Assembly: GCA_038501625.1 (NCBI GenBank)
Contig: JAZAYU010001098.1
Location: forward strand, 24,685-88,684
DNA: 64,000 bases
Reading direction: 5' to 3'
DNA from: Corbicula japonica
Taxonomy: Eukaryota; Mollusca; Bivalvia; Venerida; Cyrenidae
In this document: positions 1 through 12,320 of the stretch, piece by piece
How positions within the stretch are numbered: position 1 is the stretch's first letter
Layout of the letters: each line of letters begins with the position of its first letter
Notes under the pieces: model-generated
The model's input: only the letters and a program-made list of their open reading frames with translations
Told to the model about the DNA's origin: nothing
The model's database searches: none
Program-made: the position numbers and the translations under genes

Positions 1-77
1 TTTTGCAACCTTTTTTAAGGATTAATCAAAGGAGTAAAGGATTAATCAAATTAACGCTTTACTCCACAGATCAGTGC

Positions 78-218
78 CCAAGGTTATAAAACTGAGCATG
101 GAAACCAGTCTCAAATCTCAAGCATTTGATTGGCTAAAATGGCGACTGGTCGCCATTTCAGCCAATCAGATGCTTGAGATTTGAGACTGGTTTCCAATCT
201 CAGTTTTATAACCTTGGG
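78..218. repeat. Palindromic foldback unit (~140 bp)
   Basis: The arms start CCAAGGTTATAAAACTGAG and end CAGTTTTATAACCTTGG and meet at GGCGACTGGTCGCC. The near-perfect inverted repeat would form a long hairpin. MITE-like bases flank the left side only weakly. Confidence 0.85.
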
Positions 219-328
219 ACCAGGACTTCAGGACTTATAACACATCTGACAACCGCAATATTTTAGTTAGGATGATAATAGCTTCATCATTTCTTTTTAT
301 CAGTTAAAAGATTAACCATTTTCATGAT

Positions 329-555
329 TTAACCCTTTCCTCCATATATACGCAATTTTACGCATGTGCGACCAGTGTAGATCCAGATCAGCTAGCACAT
401 CCATGCCCACTGATCAGGATCTGCACTGGTCTCATTTTGGTCAGAAATAACCTAACAAATGAAAAAGTGAACAGTTTAGTTCCTTCCGTGCCGGCTGATC
501 TGGATCTAAACTGTTCGCCCATGCAATAAAGGTGTATCTCATGGAGGAAAGGGTT
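329..555. repeat. MITE copy (TTAACCC family), full length
   Basis: It starts TTAACCCTTTCCTCCATATA and ends GGAGGAAAGGGTT. Two GATC-rich inverted-repeat hairpins (CCAGTGTAGATCCAGATCAG type and ACAGTTTAGATCC type) are separated by TCAGAAATAACCTAACAAAT. Confidence 0.85.
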
Positions 556-798
556 GAGAGGATTAAATAAAAAAAACTTTCAATGATTTAGGTCAATTTG
601 ATACAGTCAAACCTCTCTTTAAAGACCATTCAGAGAAAAAGCCCATTAGTGGTCTTTAGAGGCTAGTTGTCTTTGACACAGTTAAATTGTGCTCTAAATC
701 AGAAAGTGGGACAAACAAAACACAGTTAGTATTTTGTTGACAGGCGGTCTTTAGCACAGATTGGTCTTCATTTTAGATATTTTAGAACAATATTCTAG

Positions 799-979
799 TA
801 CAGTGAAACCCCTCTATAACAGACACCTAAGAGACTCGGGGAAAGTGTCCTTAATAGCGGGTTGTCCTTAATTGTGGGTTTAAATCAAGAAGAAGAGAAC
901 ATGTCTGTTCTTTAAAAAATTGCCCATAATACCGGGGTGCCTGTAATGTCGAGTGTTTGTAATGAGGGGTTTTACTGTA
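799..979. repeat. Inverted-repeat element, ACAGTGAAACCCCTC ends
   Basis: Terminal inverted repeats ACAGTGAAACCCCTCTATAA and GAGGGGTTTTACTGTA bound about 180 bp. A related, less complete unit (ACAGTCAAACCTCTC) lies just before it at 604-770. The TA at the edges suggests Tc1/mariner-type insertion (inference). Confidence 0.65.
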
Positions 980-3039
980 CCTTTATTGAGCCATGACAAA
1001 TGGCAGAAAATGGCAGCAGGAATAAATTGAATATGTTTGATACTTTTTGCTACATAAGTATATTTTTGCTCATTTTTACAATATTGTATGTTTAATATGT
1101 ACCATTATGTGTGAGTGCTTAATAGCAGTACATATTTTTATGTCCCCGATCCCAGAGGGTCGTGTACATAACAATATATTCTAAAACCGTTATACAATTT
1201 ATTAATTAAAACCTAATCATGCTTAAAGGGGCTACAGGACTATATAAACCTCAAGATGGCGCTGGGGAAGGCTTTTCTATAATTTTATGCATGTTACACA
1301 TCAAGGAGCCCTTTTTTCAAAATTTGAAAAAAACTACTGAACAAATTATTTAGAAAATTTTCACAAATGTACATTATAAGCCTTTTAAACATTTCATCTA
1401 AAAATTTAAGTGAAATATGAATTATAAAGGTGACTCTCAGAAAAAGTTTAAACCTGTCAGACAGAAAATTTTGAATTTGAATTTCCCGGGAGGTGTGTCT
1501 AACTGATAAAACACTTTGTTTGTAAACACAAGCATGTGCTAATGTTTACATTCAGCAGCAAGAAAGCATTTACAATAAGACTGAAGCTTAATCTCACAGA
1601 GAATAATGAAAATTTGGCTTTTTATCCTCTGTGCTCTATGTTGCCTAAATTATTTCATTTGCATCAGAAACTGCCATTTAAAATAACGTTTCCTTTCAAT
1701 ATTATAAATAAATCAACACATGATAGTTTTTTTTTATAAAGAATCTACAAGTTTTAAAGTTTCCCTCCTTTTTCAAAGATAGGACAATAGCCTGGTATCA
1801 GTAAACAAACCAGATTTCTGCTACTTCAAAGGTTACAACAGGATCCCAAATTAATTTTGTGACATTATCTTTTTATGTTGTGATAATAGAAACATTCCTG
1901 GCGAAAGTTATGAATGAAATATTTAGTGGACTGCTTGTCTTTTACAACAAATAGGAAAATATGAATTTTAATTAAAGAACACAAAAACAAAAAAAGAGAG
2001 GAATTAGTCCAAGATATAAAGAAATTCAAAGGAACCCTGAAAGGAAAAATAGAAGTTCATATTCAGTGCAAAGGGAGTCTTCATTCTGTCGTCTGCTGTA
2101 ATGCAGTGACTCACTCTGTACGGGCTATTTTTACTACAGTTAATTATAACTGGCAGATAGCTTGTATGTAAAGCCACACGCCAAAATACTCGCTTCCGAG
2201 GCAGCGAATGAAAGTCCCTTTAAAAAGTTACAAGATGAAATCCAGAAGTAACGCAACATCTTTTAACTAGAATCTATGTTTTTGGGCATATAGTTTCACT
2301 CTTTACTCTAAATATGCCTTTAAGGCATGGGTTAACAGTGTAGATTCAGAACAGCCCGCAATTCAAGTGATCTACACTGGTTGCTGTGGATATTCCAGCT
2401 TATCTGATCGCACATGCCATAAATCCATACATAGGGTTAAGGAACTTCCAGAAATAATTTCAAACCAATTATTATGTATCTGCAACATTGTACTTTGCGC
2501 ACAACCATAAATTTTATATACAAGAAATTTGGTGTGTTTTCAAATTAAGAAATATATGTTTACAGTGATTCTTCCTGACCTTTTCAGCTCCTATGGTTTT
2601 AACATTAAAACTATGTTACGTTTAGGAAACAAAACCATAATTTTGCCATTTTAAAAAAATTGATTTGTTTGGAGTTGTTCAACAGACTTGTCAACATTAG
2701 GACCGTTCATTTTCTTTTTACTCTGGGCGTTTGTCCAGTAGAATCTGAACAAATGAAACTCACTTTAAAAAAAAATTATAGAACATAATAAAATTAAAAA
2801 GAAATGACATCCTACCTATCCATCCAAAAAATTCTAGGTAGGTCAACTGCAAACAAACAATTTTTTAAAGTTTAGCATTATACTTATTTATCTTTAACAT
2901 TTGTACATTATTTATATAATATGTAGTGTTGAAAAAGTAGTTATTGTCAGACTGTCTTTTTGTTTAGGTTTATGGAATACGCAAAGCTTACAGCAATATT
3001 CTTTGATGTTTTAATGTGTAAATATGTGTAAAACACTTT

Positions 3040-3381
3040 ACTCCATATATATGGAGCTACATCACATGTGCTACCAGTTAAGAATGAGATCAGCTGGAAC
3101 AGCCTTGCCATCTGTGCCCAAGGTTATAAAACTGAGCACGGAAACCAGTCGCCATTTCAGCCAATCAGATGCTTGAGATTTGAGACTGGTTTCCAAACTC
3201 AGTTTTATAACCTTCAGGCCTGATCTGAATCTAAACCTGCCATTTACTGATCACAAATAACCCAAAGCATCTAAATGTTAACAGTGTAGATCCTGATCAG
3301 ATGGCAATGATGTGCCAGCTGATCTGGATTTACACTGTTTGCCCATGGATAATAGCCATGTCACATGGAGTGGAGGGTTAA
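3040..3381. repeat. MITE copy with nested palindrome
   Basis: A diverged family copy in which the first hairpin tip is replaced by a foldback unit at 3,119-3,216 (AAGGTTATAAAACTGAG ... CAGTTTTATAACCTT). One palindrome arm is shortened here. Confidence 0.6.
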
Positions 3382-3494
3382 CAGCAATAGTCTTGGATGT
3401 TTTATAGTGTTAGTGTTAAGAAAAATGTGATAGTGTTGGATGTTGGGACCTAAAAAATAATTAATCAGACAGCTTTACTTGTCATAGTAACAGA

Positions 3495-3731
3495 TTAATC
3501 CTCTACTCAATATATACAGGTTTTATTGTGTGTGCATCCAGTGAAGATCCAGATCAGATGACAAGTGTATGCCATCTGATTTGGATTTATGCTTATAAAT
3601 TCTAGGATAGAAATAATTTTATGAATCTGAAAGTGAACAGTGTTGATTCTGATCACACATCACAGATGTGCCTACTGATCTGGATCTACACTGTTCATCC
3701 ATGTGATAAAGCCATATCCAATGAAGTTAAA
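3495..3731. repeat. MITE copy (TTAACCC family), diverged
   Basis: The ends read TTAATCCTCTACTC and ATGAAGTTAA. The two hairpins remain recognisable (GTGAAGATCCAGATCAGATG; CTGATCTGGATCTACACTG). An older copy by divergence. Confidence 0.65.
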
Positions 3732-4264
3732 GCGGCATTACTTCACCGCTCTTGTATGAAATATTACATGTACATTGTATGTTGAACTACATGCACCAAT
3801 TTGCAGCATTAGTTCAGGCTAATACAATTTTAATTTACTAAAATAAATTTGGTCCGCGCGACTAAAAGCGAAAGTAGGATTTCCGAAACATCACAGAAAT
3901 TGAGATCGCGCATGAAGTGGTCTCTTCGTCAAAAATCGGTGCTAAATATACCTCCACTATATTTAGCTTCTTTAAAGTTTGTTAACGTTAATTTACCAAT
4001 ATCATTGAAAATCTCGTCTATAAGAAAGAATTCGATCGGACCTTTTGTGTTCTGTTAGAGTGTTTATATATTGGAGTCTATATGGACAAATATGATTTTC
4101 AATAGTATATTCTTACGTAAGTTTAAGGCTGGGGCTTTATGGGTAAATGGTCAGTTGTACAAAACTTCTTATTATATTCAGTAATAAAAAGGACTTACAC
4201 ATTGTCTATCAAATTTATATTAATTTAGTATAAAAAACACTTGCAGTAAGATCACCTTTATTTG

Positions 4265-4622
4265 AAATGCTAAACCATTTTCTCCGTAGATACACATTTA
4301 TTCACTTGTGCAAACTGTAGATCCAGATCATCTGGCACATCTGTTTCATCTGTGCCCAAGATCATAAAACTAAATCTGGAGATCAATCTCAAATCTCAAG
4401 CATCTGATTGGCTGAAATGGCGACCAGTCACCATTTCAGCCAATCAGATCCTTGAGATTTGAGACTGATCTCAAATCTTAGTTTTATGATCTTGGGCCCT
4501 GGTTAGGATCTTCACTGTTTACCTTCTGATTGATAAGATTTATCTCTTACCAGAAATTGACAAGCGTAATTAGAGATGTGCTGGCTGATTTGGATCGACA
4601 CTACTCCCGCATGCGATAAATA
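4265..4622. repeat. MITE copy with nested palindrome
   Basis: MITE hairpin sequence flanks a near-perfect palindrome at about 4,357-4,497 (CCAAGATCATAAAACTAA ... TTAGTTTTATGATCTTGG). Confidence 0.65.
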
Positions 4623-4770
4623 TGGAATATTATAACAGTATGCGTTCTGTAGGTTCGTATTTTTCAAGTTGGGTATGTAAACAATATCGCACGAGACTAA
4701 AGGTCGAGCGTAATGTGGTTACATACGCAACGAGAAATAATACGAACCTACAGAATGCATACTGTCATAA
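4622..4770. repeat. Short inverted-repeat element
   Basis: ACAGTATGCGTTCTGTAGG and CCTACAGAATGCATACTGT are inverted ends about 140 bp apart. The ORF spanning it is a product of the repeat, not a gene. Confidence 0.6.
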
Positions 4771-5460
4771 TGTTCCTTTTATTGTATACCCTTCTCGCTC
4801 AAAACAAATTTAAATAAACTGAACAACAAAATTTTACAAAAACGTGGTTTACATAATAGCAGAAATAAAAATAGTAAAGCGATAGTAAATTTATGAATGG
4901 CGTAGAAAATTTATGAATGGCGTAAAAAACTGTAACATTGTGTAAAACTGCAGCGGAAATTTCCTATTTTGGAGTTAGTTATGTGCTGGGAAATTACGAC
5001 AACCTAGTGTGATGTAGTATATGACGTCACATAGAACACCAGAAGCTTGACATTGTTTGATATGGAATGTCTAATCTGACGAGTTGTATCGATTTCGCGG
5101 ATTAATATGCACTATGCTAAAATCATTCATGCCTTGGGTATATAATAAAACCATTATATATGGAGTAAAGGATTAATTCATTGTGTAAAGTCTATTATTT
5201 ATATTAATCATTTTTTAATTTTGTAACAGCAACTATTTACTAAGGTTTGAGTAATCCCTGTAGCTCAAGGCAGACTTTAATTTGAAGCTGTTAAAGTTGC
5301 AGTTATGTTTCAATTTAAGTTTTTTTTATTTGTTCTAACTAATTGTTAGTGATTAAGTTTGTTGTCTTGTTGTGGACTTGATAATAAAAGATAAATAAGT
5401 GCAGTTAAAAGATCTTGCAAGAAAGTGTGCCATTTTTAGATGTATGTTTGTATAATGCAC

Positions 5461-5703
5461 TTAAACAATTTTCTCCATAAATACACATTTTTACCCATGT
5501 GTGACCAGTGTAGATCCAGATCAGCTGGCACATCCGTGCCGTCCGATCAGAATCCGCTTTGGTTGCATTTTGCTCAGAAATAACCTAATGAATCAAAAAA
5601 GCGAACAGTTTAGATCCTGATCAGACAGCATGGATGTGACAGCTGATCTGGATCTACACTGTTTGCAATCGCAATAAAGGTGTGTATGGAGGAAAAGGGT
5701 TAA
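5461..5703. repeat. MITE copy (TTAACCC family), full length
   Basis: Ends TTAAACAATTTTCTCCAT and GGAGGAAAAGGGTTAA, with both internal hairpins intact. Confidence 0.85.
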
Positions 5704-5857
5704 AGGTTTATCTCATCCCATTTCTCCATGGATACCAGGCCCTCTGATAGCTATTTTAGGGGATTTTTGTCAAGTAATAGTCAAAATACCCCTAATTTAA
5801 GGACAAAATGACCCTTCAGCTAAAATAATAGGTCCAAAATGAGGCTTTTTGAAATTT

Positions 5858-6044
5858 TTACCGTCATTGTCTGAATATAAGCTGCACTTTTTTTCCAGAA
5901 TTTGGCGGTAAAAAGTTGGGGGTGCGGCTAATACACAGGTTGGGCTGCTTATACATTGCACTAAGCCATTTTCATCAGTTCCATCAGGTTTAGAAGGGTG
6001 CGGCTTATACATGAATGCGGCTTATATTCGAACAATGACGGTAA
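5858..6044. repeat. Inverted-repeat element, TACCGTCATTGT ends
   Basis: TACCGTCATTGTCTGAATAT on the left and CGAACAATGACGGTA on the right, with GCGGCTTATAC motifs inside. A second copy is at 48,081-48,266. The termini fit a TA-inserting MITE. Confidence 0.75.
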
Positions 6045-6114
6045 TAGCCAAAAGGTTATCTTCCAGGTCAATTGGAAACCCTGCATATGCCTTTTATCAC
6101 ATGGGTGATAATAT

Positions 6115-6262
6115 ACAATTATTTACTTATTAGCTGGGAAATATGCTGTGATATTGACCTAAAAAATCGTTATTGACCGAGGCGATAGCCGAGGTCAATA
6201 TTAAACGATTTTTGCGGTCAATATCAACAGCATATTTCCCAGCTAATAAGTAAATAACTGTT
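6115..6262. repeat. Inverted repeat around TTACTTATTAGCTGGGAAAT
   Basis: ATTTACTTATTAGCTGGGAA and TTCCCAGCTAATAAGTAAAT form arms of about 65 bp around GACCGAGGCGATAGCCGAGGTC. Adjacent copies of TTACATGAACTATAAATA (6,265, 6,424, and inverted at 6,562) suggest a larger composite element to about 6,582. Confidence 0.65.
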
Positions 6263-7151
6263 TTATTACATGAACTATAAATAGTTATGTTTTAGAAATC
6301 TTCAATTAAGACTAATTTCAAGTGGACTCCGTGCGGCTTATCAAGCTAATTTGAACGATAAATGGCGCGAAATATAACGTCAACGGTAACGCGACGTAAA
6401 TGATGTCATTAAAATAACTATTATTACATGAACTATAAATAATATAAAAGATGGAAACTTTTGCATTCTATTTATAGACAGGTCAATATCAGCGAAAGCG
6501 GGTCAATATCTAGATTTATTGACTTGGTTATTTTGGGGGTGTGACCAATCGCGTTGCGTCTATTTATAGTTCATGTAATAAGTATAGATCCAGGACAGTT
6601 GCATATCTCTGCCATTTTATCAGGAACTACAGTGTTTGCATTAGATTTCTATGGTCATTTCCAAAAATAGATCCTGATGAGAGGGCACAGATGATCTGGA
6701 TTCACACTTGGTTGCCTATCAGATAAAAGAAACTTTTAGAAACTTGTTTGGGAGATGGGTAATTTTGATACCTTTCTTAGAATGTATACTTATGGACAAA
6801 AGTCTTGTTCGGTATGGTTTTCCATAATATCTTTTGAAAGAATGAAATCTAAATTTCACATTGCTCTACTGGCATGAATTTGTTATCAATATAAAGAGGA
6901 CATTTTTTTATGCATTCAATGAAAAACGAATTTCAGAATTTGAGCCACTATTGCTGGTAGAGTATTGTGTTGAAAATTGGCATGCAAAAAGATCCAATCT
7001 TCCTACCAGACAAGACTTTTTTGTCCATTAGCATATAAAGCTAATTTAAATAGATTTTGGAAGATAATGTATTATTTATATATAGACAATGTTTTTTTTT
7101 GCTTTTAGCTTCATCTTGGACCTTGTTACATAGTCAACATCGTGAAACTGT

Positions 7152-7383
7152 TTAACCTTTTTCTGTATAGATACACCTTTATTGCTAGGGCGAACAGTTT
7201 AGATCCTGATCAGCCAGCACATCCATGCTGTCTGATCAGGATCTAAACTGTTCGCTTTTTGATTCATTAGGTTATTTCTGACCAAAATGCGACAAGTGCA
7301 GATCCTGATCAGACGGCACAGATGTGCCGGCTGATCTGGATCTACACTGGTCGCACATGCATATATATCAAGGAAAGAGTTAA
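7152..7383. repeat. MITE copy, full length, inverted arrangement
   Basis: TTAACCTTTTTCTGTATAG to AAGGAAAGAGTTAA. Hairpin order is AACAGTTTAGATCC first, then CAAGTGCAGATCC, opposite to the copy at 8,843, so it lies in the other orientation. Confidence 0.85.
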
Positions 7384-8304
7384 TTTATTAACCATAATGA
7401 ATATGGTAGAAACTTAAAGAACTTAATTTAATTTAAGTTTGTAATATTGTGGCTTATTCTAAATACAACATATTAGTGATATGTGTGATGTTTTTTTTTT
7501 TAATTTATTGGCATGACACCAACATACTAAAATATTGAACCATGCATAAATGAGACGTGAGATAATAGAAAACCGCCTATTGAGGAACCCACTGAAATTG
7601 TGTTTTACTGAAAACTATAAAACTTTCAGTCAACAATATGATTGCATTCATCGTTTTTGTTTATGTATCAGTTTGTGAACCATATTTAGACCTCTATGAT
7701 TTGAGAAATCCATTTCTTGCATGCCTGATTGGTTTATCTACAGTGCTGTAAAGTCGTTTAACTCTTTCTGTGTTTTTCATGCCTAGAGCAACTGTGCAAA
7801 TTAAAACCCCATTGAAATTTGACTAAGTAACAGTGTTTTCACAGAATAATGCAACTGCGCAAATTCATCCCGTGTGAATATGTAATTCAAGTTCATTTCT
7901 CTAAAATTTTTGCTGCAAAATTAAATCACATCACAGTACATTGTAAAAAGAGTCTCATGCTATGACTTATTTGCACAATTATAAGTAAAAATCTTCAGCT
8001 AAATAACAGTTTTGACATCAAATAAAATGGTGAAATGGATATTATATGGTATGCAAGAAAAAGAGTATCAATCGCCTATGCTTGGCTCGGATGGGAAAAT
8101 CTGGTGGAACTGTTTTTCAGCAAGAGACTTGTTACTGCCCAAAAACAGTACCCTTCTGCTTGATTTACCCAACCAAACATTGCATATGTGAAAGATTCTT
8201 ACATTACAGCTTATAACTATGGTATCATAAAATGTTTCGTTGATTTGATTTTCATGTAATTTGCGCTAGAGAAAGTGAAGATCAAACCATAGCAAAATCA
8301 AACT

Positions 8305-8486
8305 ACAGTCAAACCTGTTTAAAAAGACCATTCAGGGGAGAACCCAAAAGTGGTCTTTAAAGGCAGGTGGTCATTGTTCACAGGTGAATTTGTTCTTTAC
8401 ATCAGTCACTGGGAAAAATAAAGTGTGTTCTTTGTCCACAGGTGGTCATTGTTTATAGGTGGTCTTTAGCACAGGTTCGACTGTAC
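8305..8486. repeat. Inverted-repeat element, ACAGTCAAACCTG ends
   Basis: The ends are TACAGTCAAACCTGTTTAA and CAGGTTCGACTGTA. The interior contains repeated AGGTGGTC motifs also present at 604-770 and 27,217-27,396. Confidence 0.7.
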
Positions 8487-8842
8487 TGAATATCTAGTCT
8501 TATGAGAATAATACAAGTGCACAAATTTATGCCCACACGAAAATGTAATTTATGTCTTGTACGCAAAATTAGATCTGCGTGAAATTTACTGATACCACGG
8601 TATTTATTTTCAACAATATTTGAGCTGTAACAAATTTAAAAATTGTATTTTGTGTTCCAGTGTATTTCATTTTCTTCTATAACCTTTTTACCCCATGGAC
8701 TCCCATTAATTTTGTATTCAGCATGTGACCAATTTAGATCCAGATCGACCAATTAAGATCCAGATCGACCCAAACATCTGTGCTGTCTGATCAGGTTTAC
8801 AATGATCACTTTTAGATTTTTTTCTGACCAAGAAGCAATCAG

Positions 8843-9066
8843 TTAACCCTTTCCTTGATATATACGCATTTTTACGCATGTGCGACCAGTGTAGATCCGT
8901 GCCGTCTGATCAGGATCTGCACTGGTCGCATTTTGGTCAAAAATAACCTAACGAATGAAAAAGTGAACGGTTTAGATCCTGATCAGACAGCAAGGATGTG
9001 CCGGCTGATCTGGATCTAAACTGTTCGCCCTAGCAATAAAGGTATATCTATACAGGAAAGGGTTAA
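8843..9066. repeat. MITE copy, full length
   Basis: TTAACCCTTTCCTTGATATA to CAGGAAAGGGTTAA. Both hairpins are present and the first is slightly shortened. Confidence 0.85.
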
Positions 9067-10470
9067 GGTCCAGATGAGACTGCACAACCACACAGGCTGA
9101 TCTGGATCTACACCAATCCCGCATCTGTGGAGAAAAAGGTTATTAGTAAAACTGCTGTTATTTATTCACAGATTAAAGTGTATTTTTAATTTTGTTTCTT
9201 TTATTTTCATCTTTCCAACTTTCATGGAAATTGGTACTGACAATGTCAAATGGTGTGTAGTACAACATTTTTAGGAGACACATTTTTGCAGATGAGCTCG
9301 AGAGCCAGTATTTATCTGGATGGATTATAAAATTGTTAGTTGATACATTGCTGACAAACAGACTGATGAAAAAATATGTTAGTGAAATACAATAATTTTT
9401 CTTGATCCTTTACACATTGGTATACGGTAGTTTTCCATGGGCGTCTTATCAAGATCTACACTGTTCCTATTAGATTCCTTCAGGTTATTTCTGACGAAGA
9501 GGCGACCATTGCAGATCCTGATTAGATGGTACAGATACAGAATGCACATAATAAAACCCATATGTATATGGAAGTAAAAGGTAAGCAGCCTAAATCAATT
9601 TTTCTGTTGAGCAGTAGATGCATATAATTATTTAAACAAAGAAAAAGGAAAATTCAATTTTCTAAATTTAATTGTAATGCAAATATACATCAACAAATAA
9701 TAATACAGTGTAAAATTGTTGCTTGAATTTGTTGCAAACTACTCTGCAAGATCAATATGTACACCAGTTAGATATTGAGCATCTCGTTAACATGGTAACA
9801 GAGGAACCCTATAAAAATCCTTCAATCCATGGGTTATAGCTGTTATTCCATGGGTGGTGTGTAGATCAAGCAGCCAGCACATCTATGCCATGTGATAACG
9901 ATCTGTATGTTCACTTAAGATTCATTGGGTTATTTCTGATCAAAAAGTTACCTGTGTAAAGATCCAGATCATATGGCACAGATGTGCCAGCAGATCTGGA
10001 TCTACATTGGTCACACACAACAAAACCTGTATATATGAAGTAAAGGGATAAACAAAACTACCGTGTAAACAGTAAAAGAACCTTTATAAAGGAACACTAC
10101 TTAAATCAATGGCTCATAATCCTTTACGCCATGGTTTTTTTACAATGGGTCATCAATGTAGATCAAGATCAGCCTGTCTGATCTGGATCTTCACTGTTTG
10201 CTTCTTGGTCAGAAATAACCTTATCAAACTTAGTTACAAGTGTAGATCTTAATCAGACTGAACAGATGTGCAGGCTGATCTGAATCTATACTAGTTGCAC
10301 ATGGGGAAAAGGCTGTATCCCACTTACATGTAGTAAATAATATTATAATGCTATTTCTATCCTTTTTTTGTACTGGTTTTCCTGTTTTCATAAACATTTT
10401 AAGTTCCAAATAATAAATTTAAAGTAGATCGTATAACACACGATAAAACCAAGAAATTAATTATGTTTAT

Positions 10471-10710
10471 TTAACCCTTTCCTCCATAGATACACCTTTC
10501 TTGCATGGGTGAACAGTTTAGATCCAGATCAGCTGGCAATATGTGCTATCTGATCATAATCTAAACTGTTCGCTTTTTGATTTATTAGGTGATTTCTGAC
10601 AAAATGAAACAAGAGCAGATCCTGATCAGTTGGCAAGAATGTGCCAGCTGATCTGGATCTACACTGGTCGCACATGCGTAAAACTGCGTATATATGGAAG
10701 AAAGGGTTAA
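10471..10710. repeat. MITE copy, full length
   Basis: TTAACCCTTTCCTCCATAGA to GGAAGAAAGGGTTAA. Perfect family ends and both hairpins. Confidence 0.88.
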
Positions 10711-11084
10711 GTTTGCATATGCTCATCAGCAGCATAATAAAGTGCTGCATATATTTATGTACAGAATTACTACAGTAAGATTGTGTGTAAAAATGTGTCT
10801 CAGTTTCCTTGAGGAAGCTGGATAATGTTCGGATAGGTCAGTTGCCATTGAGGGATGACTGCTGGTTTTTAAAATATTACAATAAGCGTTCTCTATACGT
10901 ATAGTCATTACAGTTGTCATCAGGTGACATAATGCATTACTATAATATTTAACCATCATTTGGCAAAATATATAACCATTACATTTACATGTAAACTCCC
11001 TAGGATAATGCATTACCATTACATCTATCACCCCAAGCATATTGCTTAACCATTTAATGCACTGCCCCATGTGGCATAATATAT

Positions 11085-11520
11085 TGATTTCACATTCATC
11101 ATGAGGCATTATGCATTGCCATTATATTCACCATCATGTGGCATAATGCGTTACTATTGAATCTATCAACATGAGGCATAATGCATTACCATTACATCTA
11201 TCAACATGTGGCATTATGCATTACCATTACATCTATCAACATGTGGCATTATGCATTACCATTACATATATCAACATGAGGCATAATGCATTACCATTAC
11301 ATATATCAACATGTGGCATTATGAATTACCATTACATCTATCAACATGTGGCATTATGCATTACCATTACATCTATCAACATGTGGCATTACGCATTACC
11401 ATTACATCTATCAACAAGAGGCATAATGCATTACCAAACCATCCAGACAAGAGACATTATGAATTACAATTACATCCATTGTCATATGGTATAATACATT
11501 ACTATTGCATTCACGTCATG
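11085..11520. repeat. 35-bp minisatellite
   Basis: About nine to eleven units of CAACATGTGGCATTATGCAT plus TACCATTACATCTAT. Units start at 11,161, 11,196 and 11,231, and so on. Diverged units extend outward to about 10,900 and 11,800. Confidence 0.85.
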
Positions 11521-11752
11521 TCTTTTTCGTCTCATCATTTGGCATAATGTTTAACCATTATATTCATTGTTACCTGGCATAATGCCAACATTGTGGCAAA
11601 TTGCCTAACTACATTTGTGTTTTATCCATCATCATGTGATATCTTGTGAAATCATTACATCCAACGTCACTTGACATGCTTAATGATTACAGTACATCCA
11701 TTGTCATTTACATAATTCATAACCATAACATCAATCACCCTATGATGTACTG

Positions 11753-12125
11753 TTTATTGGTGTAATGTATAAACATTACATACGTTTGTAATGTAGGGTA
11801 TTGCATTATTATTTAACCCTTTCCTTGATACATAGGCATTTTTACCGTGCCGTCTAATAAGGATCTGCACTGATCGCTTTTTGGTCAGAAATAACCAGAT
11901 GAATCAAAAAGCTAACAGTGCATATCCTGATCACACAGCACAAATGTGCTGGCTGATCTGGATCTACACTGTTCGCCCATGCAATAAAGGTATTTCTATG
12001 AAGGAAAGGGTTAATACATCCTTCATGAGACATAATGCATTAACACTTGTTTTATCACTTCTGCATTAACACTTGTTTTATCACTTCTGTCAGCAAACAA
12101 ACTCCTCAAAACCATATCAAAATCG
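11753..12125 (-). other. ZMYND8: Probable ZMYND8 3' UTR
   Basis: Sequence downstream of the stop codon. The first AATAAA on the minus strand is at 11,753-11,758 (seen as TTTATT on the plus strand), which would place polyadenylation just below it. If so, the MITE at 11,813-12,014 is transcribed within the 3' UTR. This is inferred from the signal alone. Confidence 0.3.
11813..12014. repeat. MITE copy, near full length, in likely 3' UTR
   Basis: TTAACCCTTTCCTTGATACA to AAGGAAAGGGTTAA. The first hairpin has lost its left arm. It sits about 110 bp past the ZMYND8 stop codon. Confidence 0.85.
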
Positions 12126-12320
12126 TCAATAAGGTCTTGGAGGCATCCCATAAGCCATGAGGTTTTGTTGTGGATTCTGGAACAGAATGGTGCCACCCAG
12201 TTGCTGTTGCTGGGCGACCTGTACTGGGTAGATGGTCTGCTGTACGAGGGGCTGGGAGAAAACCATGCGTGGGTTGATCTGGGAAGTAGGCAAGTTCCCT
12301 CTCTGCTGGACAGACATCAT
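12126..12320 (-). CDS. ZMYND8: ZMYND8 last coding exon, Gln-rich C-terminus with stop
   Basis: The acceptor ATAACAG precedes ATGATGTCTGTCCAG, and phase 0 joins the previous exon. It encodes 64 residues rich in Gln and Pro, including [20 protein letters not shown], and ends GMPPRPY before TGA at the low-coordinate edge. The composition resembles a transcriptional coactivator tail. It differs from the vertebrate C-terminus, so this is either a lineage-specific or an alternative end. Confidence 0.85.
   Translation of the reverse strand: MMSVQQRGNLPTSQINPRMVFSQPLVQQTIYPVQVAQQQQLGGTILFQNPQQNLMAYGMPPRPY

Larger units (their letters stand above)
1..11080. other. Gene-poor, repeat-rich region downstream of ZMYND8
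   Basis: No reading frame here has splice structure or recognisable protein similarity. It holds many MITE copies (entered separately where well bounded), inverted-repeat elements and AT-rich unique DNA. Partial MITE copies are visible near 2,325-2,450, 6,580-6,730, 8,700-8,820, 9,420-9,580, 9,850-10,050 and 10,120-10,320. Confidence 0.6.

Noticed and set aside
11171..11547. ORFs with His/Tyr/Ile-rich repeats
   Set aside because: The 35-bp minisatellite read through.
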